Below, in pieces: positions 50,194 through 60,176 of a stretch of 64,000 nucleotides of DNA. The position numbers and the translations under genes were made by a program. Origin of the DNA: Hymenobacter roseosalivarius DSM 11622 (GTDB taxonomy: Bacteria; Bacteroidota; Bacteroidia; Cytophagales; Hymenobacteraceae). The DNA lies in NCBI RefSeq assembly GCF_900176135.1, contig NZ_FWWW01000067.1, positions 25,289 through 89,288 on the forward strand, read 5' to 3'. Within the stretch, counting starts at the first letter, position 1; each line of letters begins with the position of its first letter. The notes under the pieces are model-generated. The model saw only the letters and a program-made list of their open reading frames with translations, had not been told where the DNA came from and made no database searches.

Positions 50194-51165
50194 ATGTCAA
50201 CTTCTGCTTCCTCCCCTACCCGTCTGTCCTTGGTGCTCGCTTTTGCGGCGGTATATATCATCTGGGGCTCCACATATCTGGGTATCCGCTTCGCCATCGA
50301 CTCCATCCCGCCCTTGCTGATGGCGGGCACGCGCTACGCACTGGCGGGCGTGCTGCTCTATTGCTTTATGCGCTTGCGCGGAGCCCCGCGCCCGAGTGCG
50401 CAGGGCTGGCTTACGGCGTTCATAATCGGGGTCTGTTTGCTGGGCTTCGGCAACGGCGGCGTGACCCTGGGCGAGCAGTATATTCCTACTGGTATGGCCT
50501 CGCTGCTGGTAGCTACGGTGCCTATGTTTCTGGCGATACTCGGCTGGATGAGCGGCGTATCGCAGCGCCCGACAGCACTAGTGGCGCTGGGGCTGGTGTT
50601 CGGACTGGGGGGCGTTTATCTGCTGGCCAGTCACCCAGGAGCATCGCACGTAGCCTTACCAGGGCGTCAGGGAATCGGTATTACGATGGTGCTGACGGCT
50701 GCCCTGGTGTGGGCCATTGGATCATTGTATTCCAAGAAAAAACAGGCTGCTGCTTCCCCTTTCGTCGCTGGCGGCATGCAGATGATTTGCGGGGGCCTGG
50801 TGATGCTGGTAGTGGGCCTGCTGCGAGGCGAAGCCAATGGATTTGAGCTGGCTCAGGTCACGACGAAATCCTGGTGGGCGTATGCTTATCTGGTCAGCTT
50901 TGGCTCCATTGTGGGCTTCACGGCCTACATCTGGCTGTTGCGGGTAGTAGAGCCGGCTTTAGCGGGCACGTATGCCTTTGTCAATCCGGTGGTAGCGGTG
51001 CTGCTGGGCTGGGCCTTCGCGGGCGAAGCACTCAATGTGAGTATGCTCGGTGGCGCGGCGCTGATTGTACTAGCGGTGATGCTGGTGGTGCTGGGCGGCC
51101 GGAAAAAGCAGCCGAAAGCTATTGAGGAGAATACAGTTGAGTTCGAAGCGAAAAAGATGCGCTAG
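50194..51165 (+). CDS. EamA-family (DMT) transporter
   Basis: A 323-residue inner-membrane protein with ten hydrophobic helices in two EamA repeats: AAVYIIWGSTYLGIRFAIDS at the start of the first and LVSFGSIVGFTAYIWLL near the end of the second, both typical of RhaT/EamA proteins. The charged tail after residue 305 is cytosolic. Substrates of this family vary from amino acids to toxic metabolites and cannot be predicted. TAGGTTTG at 50163-50170 is a promoter box candidate, 23 bases upstream. Confidence 0.9.
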   Translation: MSTSASSPTRLSLVLAFAAVYIIWGSTYLGIRFAIDSIPPLLMAGTRYALAGVLLYCFMRLRGAPRPSAQGWLTAFIIGVCLLGFGNGGVTLGEQYIPTGMASLLVATVPMFLAILGWMSGVSQRPTALVALGLVFGLGGVYLLASHPGASHVALPGRQGIGITMVLTAALVWAIGSLYSKKKQAAASPFVAGGMQMICGGLVMLVVGLLRGEANGFELAQVTTKSWWAYAYLVSFGSIVGFTAYIWLLRVVEPALAGTYAFVNPVVAVLLGWAFAGEALNVSMLGGAALIVLAVMLVVLGGRKKQPKAIEENTVEFEAKKMR

Positions 51166-51351
51166 GCTGGCTTCACCCTTAAGGCAAGATAGACGCTTTT
51201 TGGACCCAACAGTATAATTCATTTAACATTAAATTGAATTAATAATCTTAGATTATGTATGTTTACTGTGGGCACTCGTCGCGCTAAAAGTAGCAGGGCA
51301 ACGGTGTTGAAATCTTGACGTATGTACCATCCCACTCCTAGCCAGCTATCT

Positions 51352-51705
51352 ATGTCAACAGTTCTTCCCGATATTCGTAATGAAGGCGACATTAAGCTTT
51401 TGGTAGACTGCTTTTGTCAGAAGGCGCATCAGGATGCGTTGCTGGCACCTATTTTTGGCGCTATGGCCGCCGTGCATTGGCCCAATCATCTTACTTCGCT
51501 CTACGACTACTGGAGCAGCACGCTGTTTGGTCGTACTAACCGTACGGGTCAGCCTATTCCTCAACAACTAGCTATGCCAGCCCGCGGATCTTACCAGCGC
51601 CAGTGGATTGGCTTATTTAATAAGGCCGTAGAAGAGAATTTTGCGGGTGCTAAGGCCGAAGAAGCCAAGGTGAAAGCCCAGACTATAACCATCACCATCG
51701 AGTAA
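51352..51705 (+). CDS. Group III truncated haemoglobin without proximal histidine
   Basis: A 117-residue protein of the 2/2 (truncated) haemoglobin family, group III. LVDCFCQKAHQDALLAPIF, HWPNHLTSLYDYWSSTLFG and RTNRTGQPIPQQLAMPARG follow the family's order. With the ATG at 51352, His46 sits where the E7 histidine of Campylobacter Ctb lies, but the proximal F8 position (72, His in Ctb) is Gln, and the B10 tyrosine position is Cys22. Classical heme iron binding is therefore in doubt. An in-frame ATG at 51322 is possible but the later one fits homologues. A terminator follows. Confidence 0.82.
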   Translation: MSTVLPDIRNEGDIKLLVDCFCQKAHQDALLAPIFGAMAAVHWPNHLTSLYDYWSSTLFGRTNRTGQPIPQQLAMPARGSYQRQWIGLFNKAVEENFAGAKAEEAKVKAQTITITIE

Positions 51706-51748
51706 CTTTCCGCCCTTTCCACAACCAGACTCCCTTAGCTTAAAGAAC

Positions 51749-51790
51749 ACAAAAAAGCCCCCCAGATAGATTTCTGGAGGGCTTTTTTGT
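51749..51790. terminator. Bidirectional terminator between haemoglobin and E2 genes
   Basis: ACAAAAAAGCCCCCCAG and CTGGAGGGCTTTTTTGT pair with one mismatch around an 8-nt loop. Genes on both sides end toward it. Confidence 0.88.
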
Positions 51791-51807
51791 GTTGATTGTT
51801 TTGTTCT

Positions 51808-53595
51808 CTAAACACCTAATAACAAGCGGGTTGGATCTTCCAGCAGCTCCTTCACGCGCACCAGGAACGACACCGATTCGCGGCCGTCGATGATGCGGTG
51901 GTCGTAGCTCAGGGCCAAGTACATCATCGGGCGAATCACTACTTGTCCATTCACGGCCACGGGGCGCTGCACGATGTTGTGCATACCCAAAATAGCCGAC
52001 TGGGGGGCATTTATGATGGGCGTACTCATCATGGAGCCGAAAATGCCGCCGTTGGTGATGGTAAACGTGCCACCGGTCATTTCCTCAATGGTGAGCTTGT
52101 TATCACGGGCCTTACCGGCCAGGCGCACGACTTCGCGCTCAATTCCTTCAAACGACAGCTGCTCCGCGTTGCGAATCACGGGCACCACCAAGCCTTTGGG
52201 CGCCGACACGGCGATGCTCACGTCGCAGAAATCGTTGAAGACGATGTCCGTACCGTCTATTTGAGCATTCACGGAGGGAAACTCCTTCAGGGCTACGCAG
52301 CACGCCTTCGTAAAGAAGGACATGAAGCCTAGGCCTACCTGGTGCTTCTCCTTGAATTTTTCTTTGTATTTGGTGCGCAGATCCATGATGGGCTGCATAT
52401 CCACCTCGTTGAAAGTAGTGAGCATGGCCGTCTCATTCTTCACGGCCACCAAGCGGCGGGCAATGGTCTTGCGCAGATTGCTCATCCGCTCGCGGCGCTG
52501 GTTACGCTCCCCGGCGGGTTGCGCGCTGGCTGGGGCTGCTGGCTGGCTACTGGCTGGCGCGGCAGGAGCCGCTGCTGGCGCTTGCGGGGCCGGCGCGGCC
52601 GGACGAGTCTGGGCGTTTTGCGCGTCCTCTTTGGTAATGCGTCCGTCGCGGCCCGTGCCGGCTACGTCGGCGGTGGCAATGCCTTTCTCGCCGAGTATTT
52701 TGCCGGCAGCGGGCGAAGGCGTGCCTGTTGCGTAGGTAGCACTCCCCGACGCGGCCGCGGCCGGCTGAGCCGGCGCTGCATTTGCCTCCTGGGCCGCGGC
52801 TGGTGCCGGTGCGGCCGGAGTTGTACCGCTACCGCCCTCAATGCGGGCAATTACCGTCCCAATGGCAATAGTCTGGCCCTCCTGGGCGGCATGACGCAAC
52901 GTACCAGCCGCCTCAGCGGGCAGCTCGAAAGTCGCTTTATCTGACTCCAGCTCGGCAATTACCTCGTCGCGCTCTACTTGGGCACCGTCGGCCTTTAGCC
53001 ACTTCGATACCGTCACTTCTGTGATGGACTCACCCACGGCCGGAATCTTCATTTCTTTCACCTCACCACCAGTAGCGCCGCTTGCGGCTGGGGCACTATC
53101 GCCCGCAGCAGGCGCGGTAGGTGTATCGGCCGAGCCGGCAGTAGAGCCGCCATAGCCCGACTGGTCGCTTGCCTGAGGATTCTGCTCGCCCCGAGTGATG
53201 GGGTCTTGTGCGGACTGGGGGGCTTTTTCAGCCGATGAGCCTTGGCTACCGTTATTGCCCGACTCTTTCTGGCCCGGCGCAACGGGGTCGGCCTGGGGCT
53301 GGGCCAGCGTCGCTTCCTTGGCGGGTGCTGCGCCACCAGCGGCTGGGGAGGCATTAGCACCCTCGCCACCGATGTTGGCAATGACGGTACCAATACCAAT
53401 CGTCTCGCCTTCGGCCACCATAATTTGCAGGGTACCATCCGCCTCGGCGGGCAGTTCAAACGTGGCCTTATCCGATTCCAGCTCGGCAATTACCTCGTCG
53501 CGCTTTACGGCGTCGCCGTCGTTTTTAAGCCACTTGGCAATGGTCACTTCGGTGATAGATTCGCCGACGGCGGGGATTTTAATTTCCAGACCCAT
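51808..53595 (-). CDS. sucB: 2-oxoglutarate dehydrogenase E2, dihydrolipoyl succinyltransferase
   Basis: A 595-residue E2 with two lipoyl domains (residues 1-80 and about 180-260, each with [15 protein letters not shown] and the lipoyl lysine), Ala/Pro/Gln-rich linkers, a peripheral-subunit-binding domain (about 305-345, [20 protein letters not shown]) and the acyltransferase core with the catalytic [14 protein letters not shown] near the end. The two-lipoyl form is known in Bacteroidota. The start at 53595 ([13 protein letters not shown]) is standard. It is followed after about 165 bases upstream by sucA, same strand. Confidence 0.94.
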   Translation of the reverse strand: MGLEIKIPAVGESITEVTIAKWLKNDGDAVKRDEVIAELESDKATFELPAEADGTLQIMVAEGETIGIGTVIANIGGEGANASPAAGGAAPAKEATLAQPQADPVAPGQKESGNNGSQGSSAEKAPQSAQDPITRGEQNPQASDQSGYGGSTAGSADTPTAPAAGDSAPAASGATGGEVKEMKIPAVGESITEVTVSKWLKADGAQVERDEVIAELESDKATFELPAEAAGTLRHAAQEGQTIAIGTVIARIEGGSGTTPAAPAPAAAQEANAAPAQPAAAASGSATYATGTPSPAAGKILGEKGIATADVAGTGRDGRITKEDAQNAQTRPAAPAPQAPAAAPAAPASSQPAAPASAQPAGERNQRRERMSNLRKTIARRLVAVKNETAMLTTFNEVDMQPIMDLRTKYKEKFKEKHQVGLGFMSFFTKACCVALKEFPSVNAQIDGTDIVFNDFCDVSIAVSAPKGLVVPVIRNAEQLSFEGIEREVVRLAGKARDNKLTIEEMTGGTFTITNGGIFGSMMSTPIINAPQSAILGMHNIVQRPVAVNGQVVIRPMMYLALSYDHRIIDGRESVSFLVRVKELLEDPTRLLLGV

Positions 53596-53761
53596 AGGTG
53601 GAACGGTTGAAGAGTTTCGGGAGGGTGATAGTCTAGGCGGCCGACGTACTCGCTGCCACAATTACTGATGAAACAAAAAAGCCAATTAGGTTAAAAATAT
53701 AGTGTTAGAGGGCTTTTTCAACGAACCTACTGCGTGCGCGAAGGGTTGGTTCGGCACTCAG

Positions 53762-56617
53762 TTAGTCCTGCTTCTTTGCTACTTCTACGGTGCCCTTGAT
53801 ATTTTCGGCGTCTACCTCGGCCTGTGCGATGCCGAAGGCGCGGGCCACAATATCCTTCTGCTCCTTCACATGCACCTTGTTGTAGCCAGTAGCCGGCGAC
53901 GCCGAAGGCTTGCGGGCAATCACGTCCTCCAGCTCGCGGCGCATGAAGCGGAGCAGGTAGTTCCAGTAGCCCATGTTTTCGGGCTCTTCCTGTACCCAGT
54001 ATACTTTGGCCTTTGGGTACTTGGCTAGCTCTGCGCTCAGCTGCTTTTGGGGGAACGGGTGCAACTGCTCCAGCCGTACGATAGCCACGTCTTTATGCTG
54101 AGACTTTTGCTGCTCCTCCAACAAGTCGAAGTACACCTTGCCCGAGCACAGCAGTACGCGCTTCGCCTTTTTATTGTCGGCGTACACGTCACCGAGAACT
54201 TCGCGGAAATGCCCCCCCGTAAACTCCTCTACCGGCGACACGCACAGCGGATGCCGCAGCATCGACTTGGGCGACATAATCACCAGCGGTTTGCGGAAGC
54301 TCCACGTCAGCTGCCGCCGCAGGGCATGGAAGAAGTTGGCTGGTGTGGTAATGTTGGCTACCACGATGTTGTTTTCAGCCGAAAGCTGAAGGAAACGCTC
54401 TGGGCGGGCGTTGGAGTGCTCCGGACCCTGACCTTCATAGCCGTGGGGCAACAGCATCACCACGCCGTTCATTCGTTGCCACTTGCTCTCCGACGATACG
54501 ATGAACTGGTCGATCATCGTCTGAGCGCCGTTGGCGAAGTCACCGAACTGCGCTTCCCACACTACCAGGGCCGTGGGGTTGGCCATAGCGTAGCCAAACT
54601 CAAAGCCCAATACAGCATACTCGCTCAGCAGAGAGTTATAGATCCGTAGCTTCTCTTGCCCTTCTTCTATGTGGTTTAACGAGTTATAGGGGGCCGAGGT
54701 CTCCGCGTCGTGGAGTACGGCGTGGCGGTGCGAGAAGGTACCGCGCTGGCAGTCCTGTCCGCTTACGCGCACGATGTGTTTTTCTTGGAGCAGCGAGCCA
54801 TAGGCTAACAGCTCGGCGGCGGCCCAGTTTAGAATGCGCGTCTCGAAGAACATCTTGCGGCGCTCCTCCGTGAGCTTTTCAATCTGCTTCAAGGGCCGGA
54901 ATCCTTCGGGTAGCGTGGTTAGCGCTTTGCCCACTTTGGCAATAACTTCCTCGCTAATACCCGTCTCAGGGGACTGCTCGAAGTCCTCGTTTGTGGCCCG
55001 GCGCAACGTGCGCCACTCGTTTTCGAGGGCTTGATACTTATAAGGCAAAGCCTTCTGCTTCACCATGTCCAGGCGAGCCTGTAGCATCTCCCGAAACTCG
55101 CGGTCCATCTGGCTGGCCAGCTCCGCATCTACATCACCGCGCTGCACAAGCATCGTGTTGTACACCTCGCGCGGGTTCTGGTGCTTACTGATGATATTGT
55201 AGAGCGTAGGCTGGGTAAACTTAGGTTCGTCCGACTCGTTGTGGCCGTGGCGGCGGTAGCACACCATATCAATGAAGATATCAGCATGGAACTGCTGGCG
55301 ATACTCGGTGGCTAGGCGCACGGCAAATACCACGGCTTCCGGGTCGTCGCCGTTTACGTGCAGCACCGGAGCGTCGATAATCTTAGCCAGGTCAGTGCTG
55401 TAAATGCTGGAGCGGGCGTCCTCAAAGTCGGTGGTAAAACCAACCTGGTTATTGATAACGAAATGAATAGTACCACCCGTCTTGTAGCCCTCCAGCAACG
55501 ACATCTGCGTTAGCTCATAGCCAATGCCCTGGCCAGCCAGCGCCGCGTCACCATGAATCAGGATGGGCAGAATCTGGTGGTAATCGTCGTTGTACTGGTG
55601 CTCGATCTTGGCGCGCACAAAGCCTTCCACCACCGGATTAACCGCCTCCAGGTGGGAAGGATTGGGAGCTAATTTCAGGTTTACTTTGTGCCCTGCTTCG
55701 GTATCTACCTCCGACGAATAGCCCATATGGTACTTCACGTCGCCGTCGCCCATAGTCAGGTCGGGTACGGCGGTGCCTTCAAACTCCGAGAAGATCTGCT
55801 CGTAGGTCTTGCCCATGATGTTGGCCAGCACGTTCAGCCGGCCCCGGTGGGCCATTCCAATCATTACTTCGCGCACCCCCAGATCGGCCGCCTTGTTGAT
55901 GATAGCATCCAGGGCAGGAATAGTCGTTTCGCCGCCTTCCAGCGAGAAGCGCTTCTGCCCCAAAAACTTGGTGTGCAGAAAATTCTCGAATACAACCGCC
56001 TCGTTCAGCTTTCGCAGGATGCGCTTTTTGTACTCAATGCCGGGGTTGAAGCTCAGTGAATCCTTTTCCACCTTATCCCGAAACCAGTCCAGGATTTGAG
56101 GGTCGCGGATATACATGTACTCGAAGCCGATGCTGCGGGTATAAATCTTTTCCAGCGCGGCCACGATATCCCGAAGTTTAGCGTCGGTGCCTAAGCCCAG
56201 CAATTCACCATTCTTAAATGATGTATTGAGGTCAGCTTCAGTTAAGCCAAAATCAGCAATATCAAGGCGGGCTTTGCGGTCTTTTCGTTCCCTTACGGGG
56301 TTGGTTCGCGCGCGCAAATGCCCCCTGCTACGAAAAGCGTGGATCAGGTTTCGAACCTGCGTTTCCTTATCAGCAGCTACCGTATCAACGGCCCGAACTG
56401 CTTCGGCCTCATTGGTAGAAGCAGTTGTAGTTAGCACCCCCGAGCCAGCAGGTTGAGAGGCTTGACCATCATCATCAGTAAACTGCTGGGAAAAGTCAAA
56501 GCCTTCAAAAAACTTGCGCCAGCCGAAGTCCACCGACTCAGGATCTTGCTGGTACGTTTTGTAAAGCTGATCTATGTAGTCGCCGTGGGCATTGGCGATA
56601 TAAGAGTAAGCGTCCAT
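53762..56617 (-). CDS. sucA: 2-oxoglutarate dehydrogenase E1
   Basis: A 951-residue thiamine-diphosphate enzyme of the TCA cycle, which makes succinyl-CoA with the E2 and E3 partners. Seen are EMFLGTVKFL-like TKFLGQKRFSLEGGE, GMAHRGRLNVLANIMGK, the ThDP region GDAALAGQGI and RHGHNESDEPKFTQP, and the C-terminal half with RGTFSHRHAVLHD. The N terminus has DAYSYIANAHGDYIDQLYKTY. The ORF reaches 56680; ATG 56617 is chosen. It has a strong promoter at 56644-56673 and is followed by sucB. Confidence 0.95.
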   Translation of the reverse strand: MDAYSYIANAHGDYIDQLYKTYQQDPESVDFGWRKFFEGFDFSQQFTDDDGQASQPAGSGVLTTTASTNEAEAVRAVDTVAADKETQVRNLIHAFRSRGHLRARTNPVRERKDRKARLDIADFGLTEADLNTSFKNGELLGLGTDAKLRDIVAALEKIYTRSIGFEYMYIRDPQILDWFRDKVEKDSLSFNPGIEYKKRILRKLNEAVVFENFLHTKFLGQKRFSLEGGETTIPALDAIINKAADLGVREVMIGMAHRGRLNVLANIMGKTYEQIFSEFEGTAVPDLTMGDGDVKYHMGYSSEVDTEAGHKVNLKLAPNPSHLEAVNPVVEGFVRAKIEHQYNDDYHQILPILIHGDAALAGQGIGYELTQMSLLEGYKTGGTIHFVINNQVGFTTDFEDARSSIYSTDLAKIIDAPVLHVNGDDPEAVVFAVRLATEYRQQFHADIFIDMVCYRRHGHNESDEPKFTQPTLYNIISKHQNPREVYNTMLVQRGDVDAELASQMDREFREMLQARLDMVKQKALPYKYQALENEWRTLRRATNEDFEQSPETGISEEVIAKVGKALTTLPEGFRPLKQIEKLTEERRKMFFETRILNWAAAELLAYGSLLQEKHIVRVSGQDCQRGTFSHRHAVLHDAETSAPYNSLNHIEEGQEKLRIYNSLLSEYAVLGFEFGYAMANPTALVVWEAQFGDFANGAQTMIDQFIVSSESKWQRMNGVVMLLPHGYEGQGPEHSNARPERFLQLSAENNIVVANITTPANFFHALRRQLTWSFRKPLVIMSPKSMLRHPLCVSPVEEFTGGHFREVLGDVYADNKKAKRVLLCSGKVYFDLLEEQQKSQHKDVAIVRLEQLHPFPQKQLSAELAKYPKAKVYWVQEEPENMGYWNYLLRFMRRELEDVIARKPSASPATGYNKVHVKEQKDIVARAFGIAQAEVDAENIKGTVEVAKKQD

Positions 56618-56643
56618 TGAGTGAGGAGCTAAGTGAGTCAGGG

Positions 56644-56673
56644 CAAATGTAAGCAGCTTCCCGTGAAGCCAAA
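56644..56673 (-). promoter_or_regulatory. Bacteroidota-type promoter for sucA
   Basis: TTTG (56670-56673, minus strand), an 18-nt spacer and TACATTTG (56644-56651). The box ends 26 bases before the sucA ATG. Confidence 0.72.
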
Positions 56674-56775
56674 AACACATATTCGGTTCTACAAATACGC
56701 CTGTGATTCAAACAATTATTTGCGCGGCTGCAATCGTTACGATTTGCGGTGTAGCCAATCTATTCAAAATAAAAG

Positions 56776-56808
56776 GAAAGCCCTCCCTCAGTATGAGGAA
56801 AGGCTTTC
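56776..56808 (-). terminator. Terminator of the 56836 gene
   Basis: GAAAGCCCTCCCTCA (56776-56790) and TGAGGAAAGGCTTTC (56794-56808) pair with two mismatches; T-rich sequence follows on the minus strand. Confidence 0.7.
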
Positions 56809-56835
56809 TCAACTTAAACCTATACTACCCAAGAC

Positions 56836-58029
56836 TTATTGCGGAAGTGCTGTCTTAAAAATGCGGTAAGGCTGATCCTGCTTGCCTACGCCTTTGTTCC
56901 AGGTGGGTGTTTTATGGATGGCGGAAGTTGTGAAATACAAATCACCATTGGCAGTGATAGCGTAGGTGTCGGGCCACTGCAAGCGGGACTCTTTTGCTAT
57001 CGTTTCCATCTTGCCAGCGGGTGTCCGACGCATGATGGCATTGTTCTCAAAAGAGGTTATGTAAACGTTATCCTTAGCATCTATTTCCATTCCGTCGGTG
57101 GCGGGAATGGTGCCCACTTTTTCCACCTGGCTACCGAGCTGGGGCGAAGACAACGCTGCATTACGTAGCGCTTCCGTTTTGATGCGGTAGAGCGAGTGAC
57201 TGGTAAGCGGTGACCAGTATAAGTATTCGCCAGTACGACTTAAGGCTATGCCGTCGGCGTGCAGGGCCATTGGCTTGCCCATCGGGTCGACCATAGGGTG
57301 GCCGTCGGCTTTCAGGGCCAGGCCCGGCTCAGGATGTACAGAAGGGTGATCGGCCAGAAGACGACGCGAACTCCCGTTTTTTAAGTCAACGACTACGATA
57401 GCGCCCATGCCCGACTCGGTGATGTAGGCATAGTTGCGTTGGGTGTCAATGCGTACATCATTCAGATACGACTTGCGCGGTGCCACCGACGCTGGGAAGC
57501 TGATGTTCTGTACAACTTTATTGGTCTTAGGGTCGATTTTAACCAGTTTGGGACCGCCGGGCACGGTGGCTTGCAAGCCGGGCGCGGCAGGATCGAGCAC
57601 CCACAGCATACCAGCCTGATCGACGTGCACACTCTGGGGGCAGATCCAATGCTTTTGGGGCTCATTGCGGACGGAGTCGTTCCACATGCACCAGCTGGCA
57701 TCGGGATAGGGCTTCACGGAGCCATCGGTTCCGACGACCGCGATGGGATTGACGGGATTATTGTCCCAACGCGGGAAAACGCCGAATACCCGGCCATCGG
57801 GTGCGACGGCTACCCCAACAATCTGGGGCTCCCGGAACTCAGCCACTACTTGCAGTGGGGAGTTGGCCAGAGCAGCGGTTTGGGTGGTAGTGGTAGAGTC
57901 GGAATCGGTGCTACGGGAAGCAGTTTCACCAGAAGGCGACGAGCAGCTTACAGCTGCGCCCAATAATAGCAAACCAGTACAAAGAGGTGCAGCTGAGCGC
58001 AAAAGGCTGGCAGAAATGGTAATGACCAT
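56836..58029 (-). CDS. SMP-30/major-royal-jelly-like beta-propeller lipoprotein
   Basis: A 397-residue lipoprotein (APLCTGLLLLGAAVSC lipobox, then a Ser/Thr linker). The mature part is a beta-propeller with repeats such as IVGVAVAPDGRVFGVFPRW, VHVDQAGMLWVLDPAAPG, YLNDVRIDTQRNYAYITE and ADGIALSRTGEYLYWSPLT, the pattern of the yellow/major royal jelly protein family (often annotated as L-dopachrome tautomerase-related). Its substrate is not known. The 410-base stretch upstream contains no gene. Confidence 0.82.
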   Translation of the reverse strand: MVITISASLLRSAAPLCTGLLLLGAAVSCSSPSGETASRSTDSDSTTTTQTAALANSPLQVVAEFREPQIVGVAVAPDGRVFGVFPRWDNNPVNPIAVVGTDGSVKPYPDASWCMWNDSVRNEPQKHWICPQSVHVDQAGMLWVLDPAAPGLQATVPGGPKLVKIDPKTNKVVQNISFPASVAPRKSYLNDVRIDTQRNYAYITESGMGAIVVVDLKNGSSRRLLADHPSVHPEPGLALKADGHPMVDPMGKPMALHADGIALSRTGEYLYWSPLTSHSLYRIKTEALRNAALSSPQLGSQVEKVGTIPATDGMEIDAKDNVYITSFENNAIMRRTPAGKMETIAKESRLQWPDTYAITANGDLYFTTSAIHKTPTWNKGVGKQDQPYRIFKTALPQ

Positions 58030-58439
58030 AATTGGTAACTCAGGGAAGAGTGGGAAGCCTGGACAAGGAGCAAATCCACCTGCTTTACACCAGCAGGCAG
58101 GCTTTTTCTTTACGGGCTAACCTTAGTCAGATTTTTAAGGCCGCAAGCCTTTTAATGGCAGCAAATCCGATCCACCGATAGCTTAGATCCACTTCTATAC
58201 TTAAAGCACTGGATAAAACCTTTTATCATAATATTTAGCTTAAATATTAAATAAAGACAATTATTAATTTGTTTACTACCAAAAATAGCCATTTTATCCC
58301 CCCTAAACGCCTGTTCATCTATTAACCAAAACCTGTAGCAACCTTTTACAATAACTTAGGGTTAGACCTTTTCGTCCGCGCTAACGCGCAGTCGGCCCAT
58401 CCTCTTCGGGCGAGTAGAAGAGTCACCAGATCAACCGTC
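58030..58439. other. Gene-free stretch between divergent genes
   Basis: About 410 bases with no gene. The part 58190-58350 is markedly A+T-rich and probably holds promoters of both divergent neighbours. CCTGCTTTACACCAGCAGG at 58078-58096, followed by CAGGCTTTTTC, looks like a hairpin but lies in the leader of the lipoprotein gene. No clear TAnnTTTG box was found. Confidence 0.5.
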
Positions 58440-58958
58440 ATGTCTATCGCCTTATTCATCCTAACCCTCCTTTTTCCCCCGCAAACCAGTACCTCCGCTC
58501 CGCTTCCGCTTACTCCTGTTGTTGCCAACCTGACACCCCGGCACATACTATTCGACTCACCAACGCCCGTCGCCGCTGTGTTGCCCCGTCGCTTACCCGG
58601 TTATAAAGTAACGGCCACCGTGTATTGGGCTGAACCCGGACAAACCGACTCCGAGCCGCTAATCACGGCCGATAATTCTCGTATCAAGCGCAATCATTCG
58701 AGCAAAGACCGCTGGATAGCCCTCTCGCGGGACATGCTTAAGCAGAATGGCGGCAGGTTTAAGTACGGCGACTTAGTAGAAGTGAGCGGTATTTCGCCTA
58801 CTCTCGATGGCGTGTATGTGCTGCACGACACCATGAACCGTCGTCTGCGACGCACCGTTGATTTATTGGTGAACAAAAACGAAAAGCTTTACGGCAAATG
58901 GGACAACGTGCGCATCAGCCGCGTGGCCAAGCCTGAACTGCAATGGCAGGCTAGCTAA
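58440..58958 (+). CDS. Secreted 3D-domain protein
   Basis: A 172-residue protein with an N-terminal hydrophobic segment (ALFILTLLFPPQT) of signal-peptide type. The body, about 50-160, fits the 3D domain (double-psi beta-barrel, RlpA/MltA-like): VTATVYWAEPGQTDSEPLI, RWIALSRDMLKQNGG, KYGDLVEVSGISPTLDGVYV and DTMNRRLRRTVDLLV with the conserved Asp residues. Members of this fold often act on or bind peptidoglycan. It is transcribed alone. The specific activity is inferred. Confidence 0.82.
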   Translation: MSIALFILTLLFPPQTSTSAPLPLTPVVANLTPRHILFDSPTPVAAVLPRRLPGYKVTATVYWAEPGQTDSEPLITADNSRIKRNHSSKDRWIALSRDMLKQNGGRFKYGDLVEVSGISPTLDGVYVLHDTMNRRLRRTVDLLVNKNEKLYGKWDNVRISRVAKPELQWQAS

Positions 58959-59000
58959 GTTGCCCGCGACTACTCTTTTTGCCCCCCAGACCACCTTTTT

Positions 59001-60017
59001 CTATTCCGGCTCAGGCGTATAAATTGTCATCTCGTAGGGCTTCCCATCGGGCTGATACAGAAAGCTTAACGGCTCATCTGCGTCGCTCAGAACAGCAGTG
59101 TAGGGTAGTTGCCAGCGCTTCCACATTTCCTGCAGCGACTGGGCGTAGGCCGAGTTCAGCCAGGGCGCGAAAATGCCCCCCGTCACATCGTCGATGAGCG
59201 TATCGTAGGTCAGGTGCTGGTCGCCGGGCCGCTGCGGGCGCACGAAGTAATCGGGTATAACGCCGAACAGATAGGCCGCGTAGTACACACGCGCTTTGAA
59301 CTCGGCCACCTGAATAGGATGAAGCGGACGCTGCGCGTCGGCGTACACTTGGCGCATGGCCTGCTGAATGATGCCATTATCCATCAGGCAAGCCATCAGC
59401 ACCACATTATCGAGCTTAATACTGAACACCATGGTGGTCAGGTCGTCGTCGTACTCAAAAGCGATGGTGTCTTCGTACGGGGCAGTTTTCAGGATAAAGA
59501 TGGAGGCCGGCGTAAAGTCCTCAAACTCGATGGGCACGCGCAGGGCCTGAAACGTTTGGAAAAACGCCTGAAAGCGGCGGAACATCTGCGCGTTTTCGGC
59601 GAGCGGATAGCGCGGCTTCACCAACGGGTCGAGCTCAGTGAGCAGCTCGGTGGTCAGAATGCCGTAAAACATCTTGCCCAGCCACAAAAACAGCGTTTTT
59701 TCGGGCAGCGCCTGCCAGCCCTTTAACCCTAGCCTATTTGTCTCCTCCATTTGTGCCTCCAGGGGCTCAACATACTGCGTACGACACCGCGCGCAGCACG
59801 GGATCAGTAGCTCTTTATAGAAATGGATGCTTTGGTCGAGTAGTAAAATCTGTCGCTCCGCCAGGCCGTAGCGCTCCTGCAGCCAATCCGCAAACACTGG
59901 CACCGAATCAATAGCCGGATCGGTGGACGAGCCACACAAAAAGCAGTGTTGATCGCCAAACTGCATCTGAGCAAAAGGATCGTAAAGCGTGAGGTCAGGC
60001 GGTGTGGTGGTGGGCAT
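59001..60017 (-). CDS. Conserved protein with two CxxC-type pairs, function unknown
   Basis: A 338-residue cytosolic protein. The N terminus has HCFLCG (C25, C28) and, 46 residues on, IPCCARC (C74, C75, C78), a layout that could form a zinc site like those of HNH-type domains, although no clear catalytic His-Asn-His was found. The rest is mixed alpha/beta with no recognised motif (VLMACLMDNGIIQQAMRQVY, WLNSAYAQSLQEMWKRWQ). The pattern is familiar in Bacteroidota but unnamed. It is followed by the 58440 gene on the other strand. Confidence 0.7.
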   Translation of the reverse strand: MPTTTPPDLTLYDPFAQMQFGDQHCFLCGSSTDPAIDSVPVFADWLQERYGLAERQILLLDQSIHFYKELLIPCCARCRTQYVEPLEAQMEETNRLGLKGWQALPEKTLFLWLGKMFYGILTTELLTELDPLVKPRYPLAENAQMFRRFQAFFQTFQALRVPIEFEDFTPASIFILKTAPYEDTIAFEYDDDLTTMVFSIKLDNVVLMACLMDNGIIQQAMRQVYADAQRPLHPIQVAEFKARVYYAAYLFGVIPDYFVRPQRPGDQHLTYDTLIDDVTGGIFAPWLNSAYAQSLQEMWKRWQLPYTAVLSDADEPLSFLYQPDGKPYEMTIYTPEPE

Positions 60018-60124
60018 AGGGCAAGAGCAGAATAGATGCTACAAAAATAGGCGCTGGCTCTTGTCTTGCTGCTTCAGCGGCTCTTCCCTTCTAGGCAGAG
60101 GCCGCCGCGTAAACCAGCGCAAAC

Positions 60125-60160
60125 AAAAAGCCCCCCAGAATCACTCCGGGGGGCTTTTTT
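60125..60160 (-). terminator. Terminator of the 60177 gene
   Basis: AAAAAGCCCCCC (60125-60136) and GGGGGGCTTTTT (60148-60159) pair perfectly around 11 bases, A/T tracts on both sides. It lies 18 bases past the stop. Confidence 0.88.
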
Positions 60161-60176
60161 ATGCCTTGAATTAAGC

